The notes under the pieces: model-generated
What the model was told of the DNA's origin: nothing
Seen by the model: the letters and a program-made list of their open reading frames with translations, nothing else
Database searches by the model: none
Part shown: in pieces, positions 1 through 10,318 of the stretch
How positions within the stretch are numbered: position 1 is the stretch's first letter
Layout: each line of letters starts with the position of its first letter
Assembly (NCBI GenBank): GCA_010015605.1
Contig: ML975346.1
Coordinates: 40,826-104,825, forward strand
From: Decorospora gaudefroyi
Taxonomy: Eukaryota > Ascomycota > Dothideomycetes > Pleosporales > Pleosporaceae
Reading direction: 5' to 3'
Length of the DNA stretch: 64,000 nucleotides
Translations under genes and position numbers: made by a program

Positions 1-1
1 T

Positions 2-160
2 GCCGGGGAGACGGTGGATATGCCCGTGTTTTTTTATATTGATCCCGAGTTTGTGACGGATCCGAGTATGAAGGGTATTGAGACGGTAACGTTAAGTTAT
101 ACATTTTTCAAGGCAAAGTATGACAAGGATGGCCATTTGAGACCCGTACCTATGGGATGA
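2..160 (+). CDS. COX11: Cytochrome c oxidase assembly protein COX11, 3' end only
   Basis: Only the last 52 codons and the stop are in the window; the frame is open from base 2. The translated end holds MPVFFYIDPEF followed by TLSYTFFKAKYD, the conserved C-terminal block of the Cox11/CtaG family. Cox11 is a mitochondrial inner-membrane copper protein that delivers copper to the CuB site of Cox1 during complex IV assembly. The copper-binding CFCF motif would lie upstream, outside the window. The gene converges with the minus-strand glutamine synthetase-like gene, about 210 bases away. Family assignment is firm; the rest of the gene cannot be judged. Confidence 0.88.
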   Translation, partial: AGETVDMPVFFYIDPEFVTDPSMKGIETVTLSYTFFKAKYDKDGHLRPVPMG

Positions 161-368
161 AGGCTGGAGGTGGCTGGAAAGGCTTGTTTGCATTAGGATG
201 GGTTGCCTGAAATATACAAACACGTCACAAAACTAGCGTACACGGTACAGGCCATATTGGCACAGAAGAGCTTCAACGGAATCATGCTATCATTCATGCA
301 CGCATTGAGAAGTAGAAGGAACAAGGGAAACGCTTCACAAAGTGCTTGCCCCCGCCCGCCAACACTGT

Positions 369-1952
369 TTAGACGGTCTCAATATACCTGCGGACCTCCC
401 AATCGGTAACCGCTTCATCCCACAGCCTGATCTCGTGCTGCCTCGTTCCACCAAAGTGGTCGACGAACTCATTCCCAAACACCTCTCTCGCAATGCTCTC
501 CTTACGCATAAAGCGCTCCGTCGCCTCCTTCAAGCTCTTCGCCAGACGTTCGCCCATGTCTGTCTCACCACCAACATCCTCGCCCTTGCCCAGCGGCGGT
601 ATGCTAATCTCCATCTTCTTCTCGATACCCCGCCAGCCGAGCGCTAGAATCGCGGCTAGAACGAAGTGTGGGTTGGTGTCTGCACCCGGAACACGGACCT
701 CGAAGCGTGTTGCTTTTGCCGAGGCTGTGGGTGGTGATATGAGTCGGATGGAAGCAGCGCGGTGTTCGAGCCCCCATGATACCGTCACAGGCGCCCAGAA
801 GTTCTCGACTAACCTCTTGTAGCTGTTGACGTTTGGGGCTAGGATGGGCATGATGTCTGGTAGGCCGTCGATCAGGCCTGCCAGGAAATGGCGTCCGAGA
901 TCTGATAAGTATCGGATGTCTGAGTAGGGTGCTTCCTTGTCTTCTTCGCCCCTGTAGAATAGGTTCTTGCCGTCGTTGTCTACGATGGAAACATGCATGT
1001 GCCCGCTATTGCCTGGGAGGCCTTCGCGCGGTTTCGCCATGAAGCATGGTGTGATGCCGAACTTGGATCCGAGCGACTTGACGACGAGTTTGAAGAGGGA
1101 GGCCTTGTCTGCCATTTGTTGGATCTCGCCAAATTCGAGAGCCTGTGAGGAGTCAGTATTGCTTTGTTTCCGACACAGTATACCGCTATCTTACAGCTTC
1201 AAAGACACCAGGCCCAGACTCGGTATGCCACCCCTCAATCCCACACCTGAACTGGGCGCATGTATCGAATATGCCATAGTAGTAGTCCTGGTTGTGGACC
1301 GGTCGTGTGATACTGTAGCCAAACATGCCCTCTGTGAGACTAGGAAGCGAGTTCACGGGGTTGTTGCGCAGAAAGGTGGCGGTACTCGACGTATTCCTCT
1401 CCGATCCGTCGTGGCTTTGCGGTGCGCGGAACTGATAAAACTCATATTCGGCTACATAGTCATGAATCAGCTTCACAGACGGCGCGCAATACCTGCTCTA
1501 CCACCGCCGCTTGACTCACCTCCGGCCATGGCTCCATATCCGTTCTTCTTCAACTTGTCAACCGCACGCTTCAACAAGCTTCTTGGGCATGCGCTCAGTG
1601 TCTCTTGTGTATCCGGGTCGTGGAAGCTGATCAGGAAGAAGGGCACATTGTCTTCCCATGGTATCCGCCTGAATGACGACAAGTCTGGTATAGCGATCAG
1701 GTCCTGGTACCCATTCTCTTTGTTCGATATGGCCAGTTCCTTGAAGTATGTCTGGTCGTGCATGTCCCACCCGAAGATGACGCTGCAGAAGCCGAAGCCT
1801 TCCTTGGCTATACTGAGGAACTTCTTCTTGGCCATAAGCTTGCCGCGCAGCATGCCATCGACATCGACTCCTGCCACTTTGACAGCGAGATCATCCTTGA
1901 GCAGCTCGGGAAGCTGTTCGGCTGTTATGTTGGCTGCGTTTTCGGAGGCCAT
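369..1952 (-). CDS. Type I glutamine synthetase-like protein (GlnA/FluG C-terminal family)
   Basis: Three exons (1952-1520, 1451-1195, 1142-369; introns of 68 and 52 nt) give 487 residues. The first junction makes GAMAGAEYEFYQF, the beta-Glutamase-type motif with the metal-binding glutamate; the second makes GPGVFEAALEFGEIQQMADK. Further on are GNSGHMHVS (ATP/ammonia site), a basic EHRAASIR loop and RFEVRVPGADTNP, all GS catalytic-domain signatures. No C-terminal adenylylation segment is evident. The family ligates glutamate to ammonia or an amine using ATP. Fungal GS-I-like proteins are distinct from the eukaryotic GS-II that makes bulk glutamine, so the substrate may be a polyamine or other amine. 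The start is the first ATG of a long open exon. Family is clear, substrate unknown. Confidence 0.88.
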
Positions 1953-2902
1953 GGTGCTGGTTAGAGAAGAGAGGGGGAGCTGTGGAAGCCCGCTACCGAA
2001 GGGATATCAGGTCGAAAGAGGGAATCAGGTTTCCAGGGCAGATGATGGCTGAAAGTGAGTTCGAGTTGAGTTTAAGGCGATTGGTATGTGAGCGTGCGCA
2101 GGCCAATGAGGGGCGATGCAGGCGCGGGCTGGGATGCACGAAACGACATCATAGCTTCGCGACTTGCATGCAAGCACAAGCTACCATATATATATTGCAT
2201 TCGGCATTGTCGTGCGCCTCTATCTCCCTACCTATGCGATTCCCTGTGCGACTCCCAAAGCGACATGATAACATTCCCTACGCGACAACCGTGATGATGC
2301 GCCAGACCCCCCGGGAAGAAGAGAAGATGCCCCGACCCCGACGTCATTCGTCCACGGCGGGGTAATGGCAAACCTCCTTCACGTGTAATGGGCGTTCGAG
2401 GTATGCAGTGTGAAGTGTAAGACTCGTCCAAGCGAGGCTGCGACCATCGTGTACTCGCCCACCGCTCCTTTAAACCAGTCCGAAGATGACAGCTGCCAAC
2501 GCAAATCCTTATCTCTTGTTGTCTATCGATGCAATGGGCCGATTTCGGGATCCCTTGATTGTCTTGAGTGCTTGACCGACCGAGTCTACCCGTCCGCTGC
2601 TACACAAGGCCTCTTCTAAAGCTCACACTTTCGAAGCCGACCACATCGATCGCTCGCACTTCACGTTCGAATTCAACTGCAAGGTAAGTTTGTGTGCCGC
2701 CTCAGCTCGCGTTTGAGTGCGAGTTGGCAAACCTTCCCCATTCACACCGCAACGTGCCACTCATCGTTATGACGCTTCCACAGTAAATATTAGTCATATT
2801 TCACTAATTGGCACACAACTTCGCCTGGCGCTCGATATAAATTGACCGCGTAGCAGCTCACACTACCTTTTCCTGAACAACACTGAGACCAGCACATTCA
2901 AC
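1953..2902. other. Intergenic region between divergent GS-like and SDR genes
   Basis: About 950 bases that must hold both promoters. A TATA-like element lies near the SDR start. No further coding sequence, RNA gene or repeat was recognised; the open frames here are short and lack coding character. Confidence 0.5.
2836..2843 (+). promoter_or_regulatory. TATA-like box upstream of SDR gene
   Basis: TATAAATT lies 60 bases before the ATG at 2903, a plausible core-promoter distance for a short fungal leader. Assigned by sequence and position only. Confidence 0.4.
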
Positions 2903-4010
2903 ATGGGTCGTCTCGAAGGAAAGAATTGCATTATCACCGGTGGCGCTGGGTAAGCACCGATCCTGCCATATTACAACCTTGCCCAATACCACCATTTCCA
3001 TATCTGTCCGTCTTCTTCACTGCACGACGGCGGAGAGTCGGGGTGTTTTTTACGCCAATTCTTGTTTTCCTTGTTTCCTTGAGGTCTTCAACACGGCTGT
3101 GTACATACCTTTGGGCGAAACACGTTCTATGCCCGAAGCTCTGCATGTCGACCCAACTGTCTACTGACAACGCCCAGTGGCATTGGTCTCGAGACCGCTG
3201 TCCTCTTTCTCCGGGAAGGCGCCAATCTTCTCCTCTCCGACATCTCCGGTCCTGCTCTGGAGAAGGCTGTGGCTAAGCTGAAAGAAGTTGTCCCTGAGGC
3301 TAAGAAGATCGAGACCAAGATTACCGATGTTTCCAAGGAAGCCGATGTCCAGGCCATGATCGAGCACGTCGACTCCTGGGGTGGCCTTGATGTCCTCTTC
3401 AACAACGCAGGCATCATGCATGCCAATGATGATGATGCCGTCAAGACACCTGAAAAAATCTGGGACTTGACGCAAGCCATCAATGTGAAGGGAGTCTGGT
3501 TCGGTAGCAAGCACGCTGTCCTCAGCTTCAGGAAGCATGGCAAGAAGAAGACCAGTGTCATCAACACCGCTAGCGTGGTCGCGTTGGTGGGCAGCGCAAC
3601 CCCGCAGCTCGCATACACTGCGAGCAAGGGCGCTGTTCTAGCCATGACAAGGGAGCTGGCCATGGTGCACGCACGTGAGGGCTTCAGGTTCAACGCGCTC
3701 TGCCCGGCACCACTGAAGTACGTGTAGCATGTGGAACGCGTTGCCATGATCGACTACTGACCAAAACAGCACGCCCCTTTTGCAAGACTGGCTTGGAGAC
3801 GACGAAGCTAAGCGTCACCGCCGGGAGGTGCACTTCCCGACCGGTCGCTTTGGTGAGGCTATCGAGCAGGCTCAGGGAGTACTCTTCCTCGCTAGCGACG
3901 AGAGCAGCTTCGTCAACGGTACCGACTTCGTTATCGACGGTGGCATGACGAGATGCTACACCACACCGGATGGACCACCTACTGAGCCGCCTAAGAACAA
4001 CACCCGCTGA
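2903..4010 (+). CDS. Classical short-chain dehydrogenase/reductase
   Basis: Three exons (2903-2949, 3178-3717, 3770-4010; introns of 228 and 52 nt) encode 275 residues, the usual length of a classical SDR. The first splice rebuilds the cofactor glycine motif TGGAGGIG; NNAG follows, then a serine in NTASVVAL and the YTASK catalytic pair, and the second splice gives CPAPLNTPLL. The C-terminal FVNGTDFVIDGGMT is the usual SDR end. Such enzymes oxidise or reduce alcohols and ketones with NAD(P)(H) in the cytosol. The acidic residue at the end of beta-strand 2 (LLLSDISG) suggests NAD preference, which is an inference. Substrate cannot be told; no biosynthetic cluster surrounds it. Confidence 0.9.
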
Positions 4011-4651
4011 GGTAGTCGTAAAGTATCCAACCGGGGTAGTGGACTTTTCACATGATTGTAGATGAATGAGATGCTTGCACACTATGAAAGAGAGTGGTCG
4101 TCAAGAATGTGTGTTATGACGCCAATTTTTTTCAATGGATGATACGAGGTCTACATTTTGTAATGAAAGAGACACTTACTTGTACCCTGCCATTTGTTTC
4201 GTAACACAATGTCCCATCGTTCTCACTTACAGTCTGCAGTAACCACGAAGCAGGTGGATTCACTCGTTCCAGGGGGCGACGAAAGCAATATCACGACTCA
4301 AGCAAGGCTCACATAGTCATCCCACTCGACAAGGACAGTCCAGCGGTCGTGTGAGTGGCTACGGGACTCGTTCCACGACAATGGACGGTTTTCAGAAGTT
4401 GCCCAAAGCAGCATGTTCATCGACGACTGTGACTCGTTCGGCCATGTCTAGCCGGTTTTTGGGTGTGGAGGCGATTCGCTCGGTGGTGTTTGCCTTGTTG
4501 GACGCTTGTCCGCTCAGTCCCAAGGTTTCCAGGTTTCAGATGACCACGCGTTTTAGCGCCATTATTCCCGATTCCGGTCTCGGTCAGGGTCCGACGATTG
4601 TTGCTGGTTGGACACGTGCACGCGCGAGATCAGGCCTGCCAACTTCGCAAT
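4011..4651. other. Intergenic region before MSC7
   Basis: About 640 bases with the SDR 3' flank and the MSC7 promoter. No RNA gene, repeat or convincing coding sequence was seen. Confidence 0.4.
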
Positions 4652-6568
4652 ATGGACCGCATTACGGCACGGGCTGACAACGACTTCAGTGTTGCGTTGT
4701 ATGGTACGCTCTGGATTGCCGCGCTTGCTTTTATCTGGATTACTTGTCGTGCCGATCCTGAGGAGCCCGTGAAGTATGCTGTTGAGACGCCTGCGCAGGC
4801 AAAGCCGGGCTGGAAGGGCGAGGTGCTGGAGAAGGCTGGACTGAAGGTATGCACGCATTGTTCTGCATCTCAAGGATAGCGAACAGCAATTGACTGGATA
4901 TGCCTAGGTCTCTGGCTCGTCGTTGATTCAATGCTACGCCCCCGCGACTGGTGAGGCCCTCGGGCGCATCAACCCCTCCACAGCAGACGGCATCGACCGC
5001 GCCATCGCAAAGGCCAGAGCAGCCCAAGTGCAATGGGCCAAGACAAGCTTCAGACAGCGTCGCAAGGTGCTACGCTCGATGCTCAAGTTCATCTTGGCGA
5101 ATCAGGAGGCGATTGCGGGGGTTGCCTGTCTCGACTCGGGCAAGACTATGGTGGATGCGAGTCTGGGCGAGATACTGGTGACGGTGGAGAAGCTGCGCTG
5201 GACGCTCAAGCACGGAGAGAAGAGCTTGAAGGCCGAGAGGCGGGATACCAATTTGCTCATGATGTACAAGTGGAACGAGGTCGTCTATGAGCCGCTTGGT
5301 GTGGTTGCCGCTTGTGTAAGCTGGAAGTGCGTATCCATTGTCACCGCTTTTGCAGTTGTTTCAGCTAACATAGCTACAGCTACCCATTCCATAACCTGAT
5401 AAGCCCCGTAATAGCCTCCATCTTCGCCGGGAATGCCATCCTAGTCAAGGGCTCCGAAGCCACCGCCTGGTCGTCCTCGTACTTCGCCTCCATCGCGACA
5501 CGCGCCCTCGAAGCCTGCGGTCACTCCCCAGATATCGTACAGTCAATCGTCTGCTGGCCCGACGTTGCCGATCACCTTACCTCCCACCCGTCCATCTCGC
5601 ACATCACATTCATCGGCTCGCGACAAGTCGCACACCACGTCTGCGCATCGGCAGCGAAGGCACTGACGCCAGTATGCGTAGAGCTGGGCGGCAAAGATCC
5701 GGCGATAGTGCTAGACGACCTATCGAATAGCGACTTCAAGCGCGTGGCCAGCATTCTCATACGCGGTACCTTCCAGTCCGCAGGCCAGAACTGCGTCGGC
5801 ATTGAGCGCGTCATCGCACTACCAATTGTCTACGACCGCCTCATCTCCTACCTCACCCCCAAGATCAATGCCCTGCGTCCAGGCTCCATACTCAACACCA
5901 GCCCAGAAACACCCATCGACACCGGCGCCTCCATATCCGACTCCAGTTTCTCCGCGCTCGAAGACCTTATTCAGGATGCCGTAGACAATGGTGCGCGTGT
6001 GCTAGCAGGCGGTAAGCGCCATGTACATCCCGAATTTCCCAATGGCCATTACTTCACCCCTACCTTTATCGTGGACGTCACACCCGCTATGAAAATCGCA
6101 CAGACCGAGCTCTTCGCTCCCGTCTTCTTGCTCATGCGCGCCGCCTCTGTCGACGATGCCATCTCCATTGCCAACAGCACGTCGTACGCGCTCGGCTCCT
6201 CCGTCTTCGGCACCTCAACCACAAATCTCGAACGCGTTGTGCGCTCGCTCCATGCTGGCATGGTAGCCGTCAACGACTTTGCGGTATTCTACATGGTGCA
6301 AATGCCGTTTGGTGGCACCAAGGGCAGCGGCTACGGCCGGTTTGCGGGCAAGGAGGGACTCCGGAGTTTGTGTCACATCAAGAGTGTTACACGGGATCGG
6401 TGGGCGTGGGCGGGCATCAAGACGAGCATTCCTCCGCCTATGGATATTCCGCTGCAGGGAACCGGGGCGGGGGAGCGAGCGTGGGAGATGGCGTCGGGAA
6501 TCGTGTGGCTGGGGTATGGTGATCTAAGGGGGAAGATTAGAGGTTTAAGAGGAGTTTTGGGTCTATAG
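4652..6568 (+). CDS. MSC7: Membrane-anchored aldehyde dehydrogenase, MSC7 type
   Basis: Three exons (4652-4846, 4908-5326, 5380-6568; introns of 61 and 53 nt) give 600 residues. An N-terminal hydrophobic segment (roughly residues 11-28, VALYGTLWIAALAFIWIT) precedes an aldehyde dehydrogenase domain. The second splice makes SWNYPFHN, with the oxyanion-hole asparagine; the general base is the glutamate of CVELGGKDP and the nucleophile is the cysteine near residue 343 in SAGQNCVG. FGGTKGSGYGRF is the late ALDH motif. N-terminal anchor plus ALDH is the architecture of yeast Msc7, an ER-associated protein found in a meiotic recombination screen and of unclear substrate. The ATG at 4652 is the first in the exon. 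Catalytic residues are intact, so NAD(P)-dependent aldehyde oxidation is expected. Confidence 0.9.
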
Positions 6569-7339
6569 ATATGGAAGTTTCTTGTGTAGTTGTGATTTGT
6601 TAATGTTGTAGTATGAATAGTTAATGCATCCCTAGAGTTTTTGACTATACACTACACTTTCTTCGCGTTGAAATAGAAAATCGTCCATACCATACAGGCA
6701 CTGCTTTTTTTTAGAAAGCAAAACCCGCTCAGAATTTCTTGCTCCTTGGAATCCAAAATGAGACCCTCGAAACAGCCTCTTTACCCTCCTTCGACTCACA
6801 CACTCACCCCCAACATGGCAAAAGAGTCGTCCCAACGCGCCGCGCCGCGCACCCACATGCTCATAAACCTATCTCCCAGCATCCCGACCATCATCGTTAT
6901 CCTCAGCAATAACAACATCCTCTTCTTCTCAAGTCGAATGCGTGCTACAGGCCAAAGCATCTCTTCCTTTGCCAGTGATGCCAGGAACACGCAACCGAAA
7001 GACCGTATCCGCGTATATCGATTCGTCTAGAACTCGACGTCGTCCGCAATGGTTTGGTCCAAGGAAGCAATATACATCGACGCCAGCTGACTACCAAAGT
7101 CGCATAATCTCCGCAAAAAACGGAAGAAAAAGTTGGTAGTCTCCCCAACCACGAAAACATCCCCGTAAAACTGAACTGTCCCTACGGGCCTCGAACCTGG
7201 CCGTATACAGCACCAATAACACGACCCAACCCAACCTAACCCCATCAGCCCAACAAGCAAGCAAGCTCCATGATACCAGTAGTAGGGACCGTAGTGGAAT
7301 AAATCCCCCGGGGTCCCTACTAACTACAACAAAACCTCC
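6569..7339. other. Intergenic region between MSC7 and the secreted-protein gene
   Basis: About 770 bases holding the 3' flanks of two convergent genes. It contains the inverted repeat at 7280-7322; short open frames here have no recognisable domain. Confidence 0.4.
7280..7322. repeat. Perfect 11-bp inverted repeat, possible 3' hairpin
   Basis: TAGTAGGGACC at 7280-7290 and its exact reverse complement GGTCCCTACTA at 7312-7322 flank a 21-base loop. It lies 18 bases beyond the stop codon of the minus-strand small secreted protein gene, so it would form a hairpin in that 3' UTR, or a transcription boundary between the two convergent genes. Function is inference. Confidence 0.45.
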
Positions 7340-7627
7340 TCACTCCCCCTGCGTCTTCTTCCCACCACCACCCTTCTCATCATGCCCCGCGTCCCCACAC
7401 TCGACCCGGATCACCGTCTCGCCCCACGTAGAACAGCATCGAAAACAGTAGTGTTGTTGCTCGCGCCAGAAGGCTTCGGGACATTGTAAGTCGACTGTCC
7501 CACACTGGTCGAGGCAAACTTTCTTTCCGTGAGGGTTGATGAGCTTGTCGTTGGGGTGCGTCCAGTCTTCTGTTGCTGTTGCGAGGGTGGAGAGGAGTGG
7601 CGCGAGGAGGTAGGCGAGAAGATGCAT
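7340..7627 (-). CDS. Small secreted cysteine-rich protein, 95 aa
   Basis: A single-exon frame starting at the ATG at 7627 begins MHLLAYLLAPLLSTLATATE, a typical signal peptide with probable cleavage after the ATA near residue 18. The mature part has about 77 residues with seven cysteines: VCLDQC, LQC, YCFRCC and VEC. The tail is lysine/glycine-rich and looks disordered. An upstream in-frame ATG at 7678 would place a proline/lysine stretch before the signal, so 7627 is preferred. I recognise no family. Size, secretion signal and cysteine content fit a fungal small secreted protein, a class that includes effectors and wall or antimicrobial proteins; no function is assigned. Confidence 0.55.
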   Translation of the reverse strand: MHLLAYLLAPLLSTLATATEDWTHPNDKLINPHGKKVCLDQCGTVDLQCPEAFWREQQHYCFRCCSTWGETVIRVECGDAGHDEKGGGGKKTQGE

Positions 7628-8480
7628 TGTTGGGGGGCTTTTTTTGGGCGGGGGGTTCAGGGGTGGGGGTGGTTTCATGGTGTTGGTGCGCGATGTATGG
7701 AGGTTAGGTTTGGGAGGTCGAGGTTGGAGGTTGGAGGACCGAGGCCGCGGAGGCTAGGTTCAGCCAATGATGTCAGATGGCTAACAAGGACACTACTGTG
7801 TAGAGCACAGCGCTATTATTGTGTAGTTAGATCTGATGCGATGATGAGACGTCGACTAGGATAGGTCAGGTAGCCATAGTTCTCTTCGCCAGATGAAGTG
7901 CAGTATATAAAACAAGTAGTTGTAATTCCAAAGTACGTAGGTTGTAGGCAAGCTGCTTTCCACATCCCGCAAACCCTCACCGCAGATGCTTATTTAGAAT
8001 GCCTTTCGCCTTTGGCAGTTTGACCTTACTTACATATAGTGGTGGAGCTGGGACTGTAATAGTAGGAAGGGGAAGACGAAGGGGATGCAGACACGCTGAC
8101 TATCTCGAAATGTGGCGGCCGTGTCCCGATGTGGTCCCTGCTTCAAGCAAACCCGTTTGCGTCCTAGCGGCGCGCCTAGCCTGGGAGTGCCCCGAGCTTT
8201 TTATCTCTACACCAACGCCCGCGACTGCCTCTTCTCCACCGTCTTCCCCTCCTCTCCACCCTCGAACCAAATCCTCTGCCGCGACCGAAAGATTCCTGGA
8301 TCCTGGACTGCAAAGTCGGGGAACGTCTACTGATCACTTCCCCCCTCAGTTTCTAGTCTACTCAGCGCCCCCGCGCGCACTTCGCGACAACCGCGTAGTT
8401 TGCCAGCCTTGCTTGCGACACGCGCAATCAGCACAGACCCGCAACCACACCCACTCTCACTTCCGAAACCCACATTCACC
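7628..8480. other. Upstream region of SUB2 and of the secreted-protein gene
   Basis: About 850 bases between divergent genes. A TATA-like TATATAAAA lies at 7904-7912 on the plus strand, but it is about 570 bases before the SUB2 ATG, so it would imply a long leader. The last 250 bases are C-rich and pyrimidine-biased on the plus strand, common for housekeeping promoters. Confidence 0.4.
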
Positions 8481-10318
8481 ATGTCTCACGAGGAAGACCT
8501 CATCGACTACTCCGACGAGGAGATTCAGACCACCGAGGTGCCTGTCAACAATGGCGCCACAGCCAACAAGACCGGTCTCGCCGCCGTCGACGCTGCGGGC
8601 GACAAGAAGGGCAGCTACGTAGGCATCCACTCGACGGGTTTCCGCGACTTTCTGCTCAAAGACGAGCTCGTGCGCGCCATCACCGACTGTGGCTTCGAAC
8701 ATCCTTCCGAGGGTTAGTCTAATACCCCCCCTCAGCCTTTGCACCTACAAGCGTCTGTCCATCTACGAATCCGAGCCTCGTCTGTCAAGCGGTAATGGTC
8801 TGTCTATCTACGAGCATGTAGCGAGGGACCCTGTGCCTTCCGCTACCTACGAGCTTCCCCGCGCCTTGTATCTCTACGAGAGCGCGCCCGCATTTGCATC
8901 AAGAAGCCTAGTGGTGCCGTTCAGGCACCACTTAGTCGTCCGTAGTGGATTGGTTTCAGCGGGGGAGCCTTTGTTGGTGCTGCACAAGAGGAGGCTCATG
9001 CGATCAATAGGAGGAATAGACAGACTGGCTCGCGCGCTGGGTGGAGAACCTTGGCTACACCAGATGGACGGACGCTTCGCTTTATACCTCGTTTCGACCG
9101 CTCTATTGACCCATTCTAACATACACTGTGCCCTCTAGTCCAGCAAGTTACAATTCCTCAGGCCATCCTCGGAAACGATGTGCTCTGTCAGGCCAAGTCC
9201 GGTCTTGGAAAAACTGCCGTCTTCGTCCTCGCCACCCTCCAGCAGATGGATGAGAAGCCCGAGGCAGGTGTCGCGACCATTCTCGTCATGTGCCACACCC
9301 GCGAATTGGCCTACCAGATCCGCAACGAGTACAATCGCTTCGCCAAGTTCCTGCCCGAGGTCAAGGTCGGAGTGTTCTACGGAGGAACTCCCGTTCAGAA
9401 GGACATCGAGCTGCTTAGTAACAAGGACACCCACCCTCACATCATCGTCGGTACACCCGGTCGCATTAACGCCCTTGTTCGCGATAGGATTCTCCGTCTC
9501 CACGGCCTGAAGCACTTCGTCCTTGATGAGTGCGACAAGATGTTGGATCAGCCTGGTCAGTATATATCCCTAGCCTAACTCACCTCAGCTAACACGTTAT
9601 AGACATGCGCAACGACGTTCAGGGCATCTTCCGCGGCACCCCACAGCACAAGCAGGTCATGATGTTCTCCGCCACCCTGAACAGGGAGGTTCGAATTGTC
9701 TGCAAGAAGTTCATGCAGAACCCGCTCGAGATCTACGTCGACGACGAGAAGAAGTTGACACTCCACGGTCTACAGCAGTTCTACATGAAGCTCGACGAGA
9801 AAGAAAAAAATCGCAAGCTCAACGATCTCCTCGACAGCCTCGAGTTCAACCAAGTCATCATCTTCGTCCGCTCTACTCTGCGATGCTCAGAGCTCGACAA
9901 GCTTCTTCGGGAGTGCAACTTTCCGAGTACGGCAGTTCACTCTGGTATCAGTCAAGAAGAGCGGTATGTCATCAGAAGCTCCCCTTCCGTTCCATACTAA
10001 TCAATCCGCAGCATCAAGCGTTACAAGGAGTTCAAGGAGTTCCAGACCCGCATCTGTGTTTCTACCGACATCTTCGGTCGCGGTATCGATGTCGAGCGCA
10101 TCAACGTCGCCATCAACTACGACATGCCCGATAAGGCCGATGCCTACCTCCACCGTGTCGGTCGTGCCGGTCGTTTCGGAACCAAAGGTCTGAGTATCTC
10201 TTTCGTGAGCAGCCCAGACGATGAAGCGGTTCTGAAGTCCATCGAAGAGCGCTTCGAGGTCGAGCTCCCCGAGTTCCCCGAAGATGGTATCAACTCGGCG
10301 ACCTACATGGACAACTAA
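8481..10318 (+). CDS. SUB2: DECD-box RNA helicase SUB2/UAP56
   Basis: Four exons (8481-8712, 9139-9555, 9603-9963, 10012-10318) encode 438 residues, the standard Sub2 length. The acidic N-terminus (EEDLIDYSDEEI) is typical. Motifs in order: Q-motif region ending HPSEVQQ (restored by the first splice), Walker A AKSGLGKTAVF, Ia HTRELAYQ, the hallmark DECD in place of DEAD, SAT in FSATLNRE, and HRVGRAGRFG. Sub2 is a nuclear ATP-dependent helicase needed for spliceosome assembly and, as part of TREX, for mRNA export. Intron 1 (8713-9138, 426 nt) is far longer than the other two (47 and 48 nt) and has repeated CTACGAG motifs. Identification is certain on the DECD motif and length. Confidence 0.96.
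8757..8884 (+). repeat. Repeated TCTACGA/CTACGAG motifs inside SUB2 intron 1
   Basis: Four imperfect copies occur in about 125 bases of the long intron: CCATCTACGAATCC, CTATCTACGAGCAT, CTACCTACGAGCTT and TATCTCTACGAGAG. The intron also carries an open frame of about 140 codons in a frame different from the helicase. These may be splicing-factor binding sites or chance. Seen directly; function unknown. Confidence 0.4.

Noticed and set aside
3127..3747. 206-codon frame opposite the first SDR gene
   Set aside because: Shadow of the SDR exon, which has all family motifs on the plus strand.
7170..7215. tRNA-like GGTTCGA motif on the minus strand
   Set aside because: The bases around it do not form a T stem, and no acceptor or anticodon arm could be found at the right distance.
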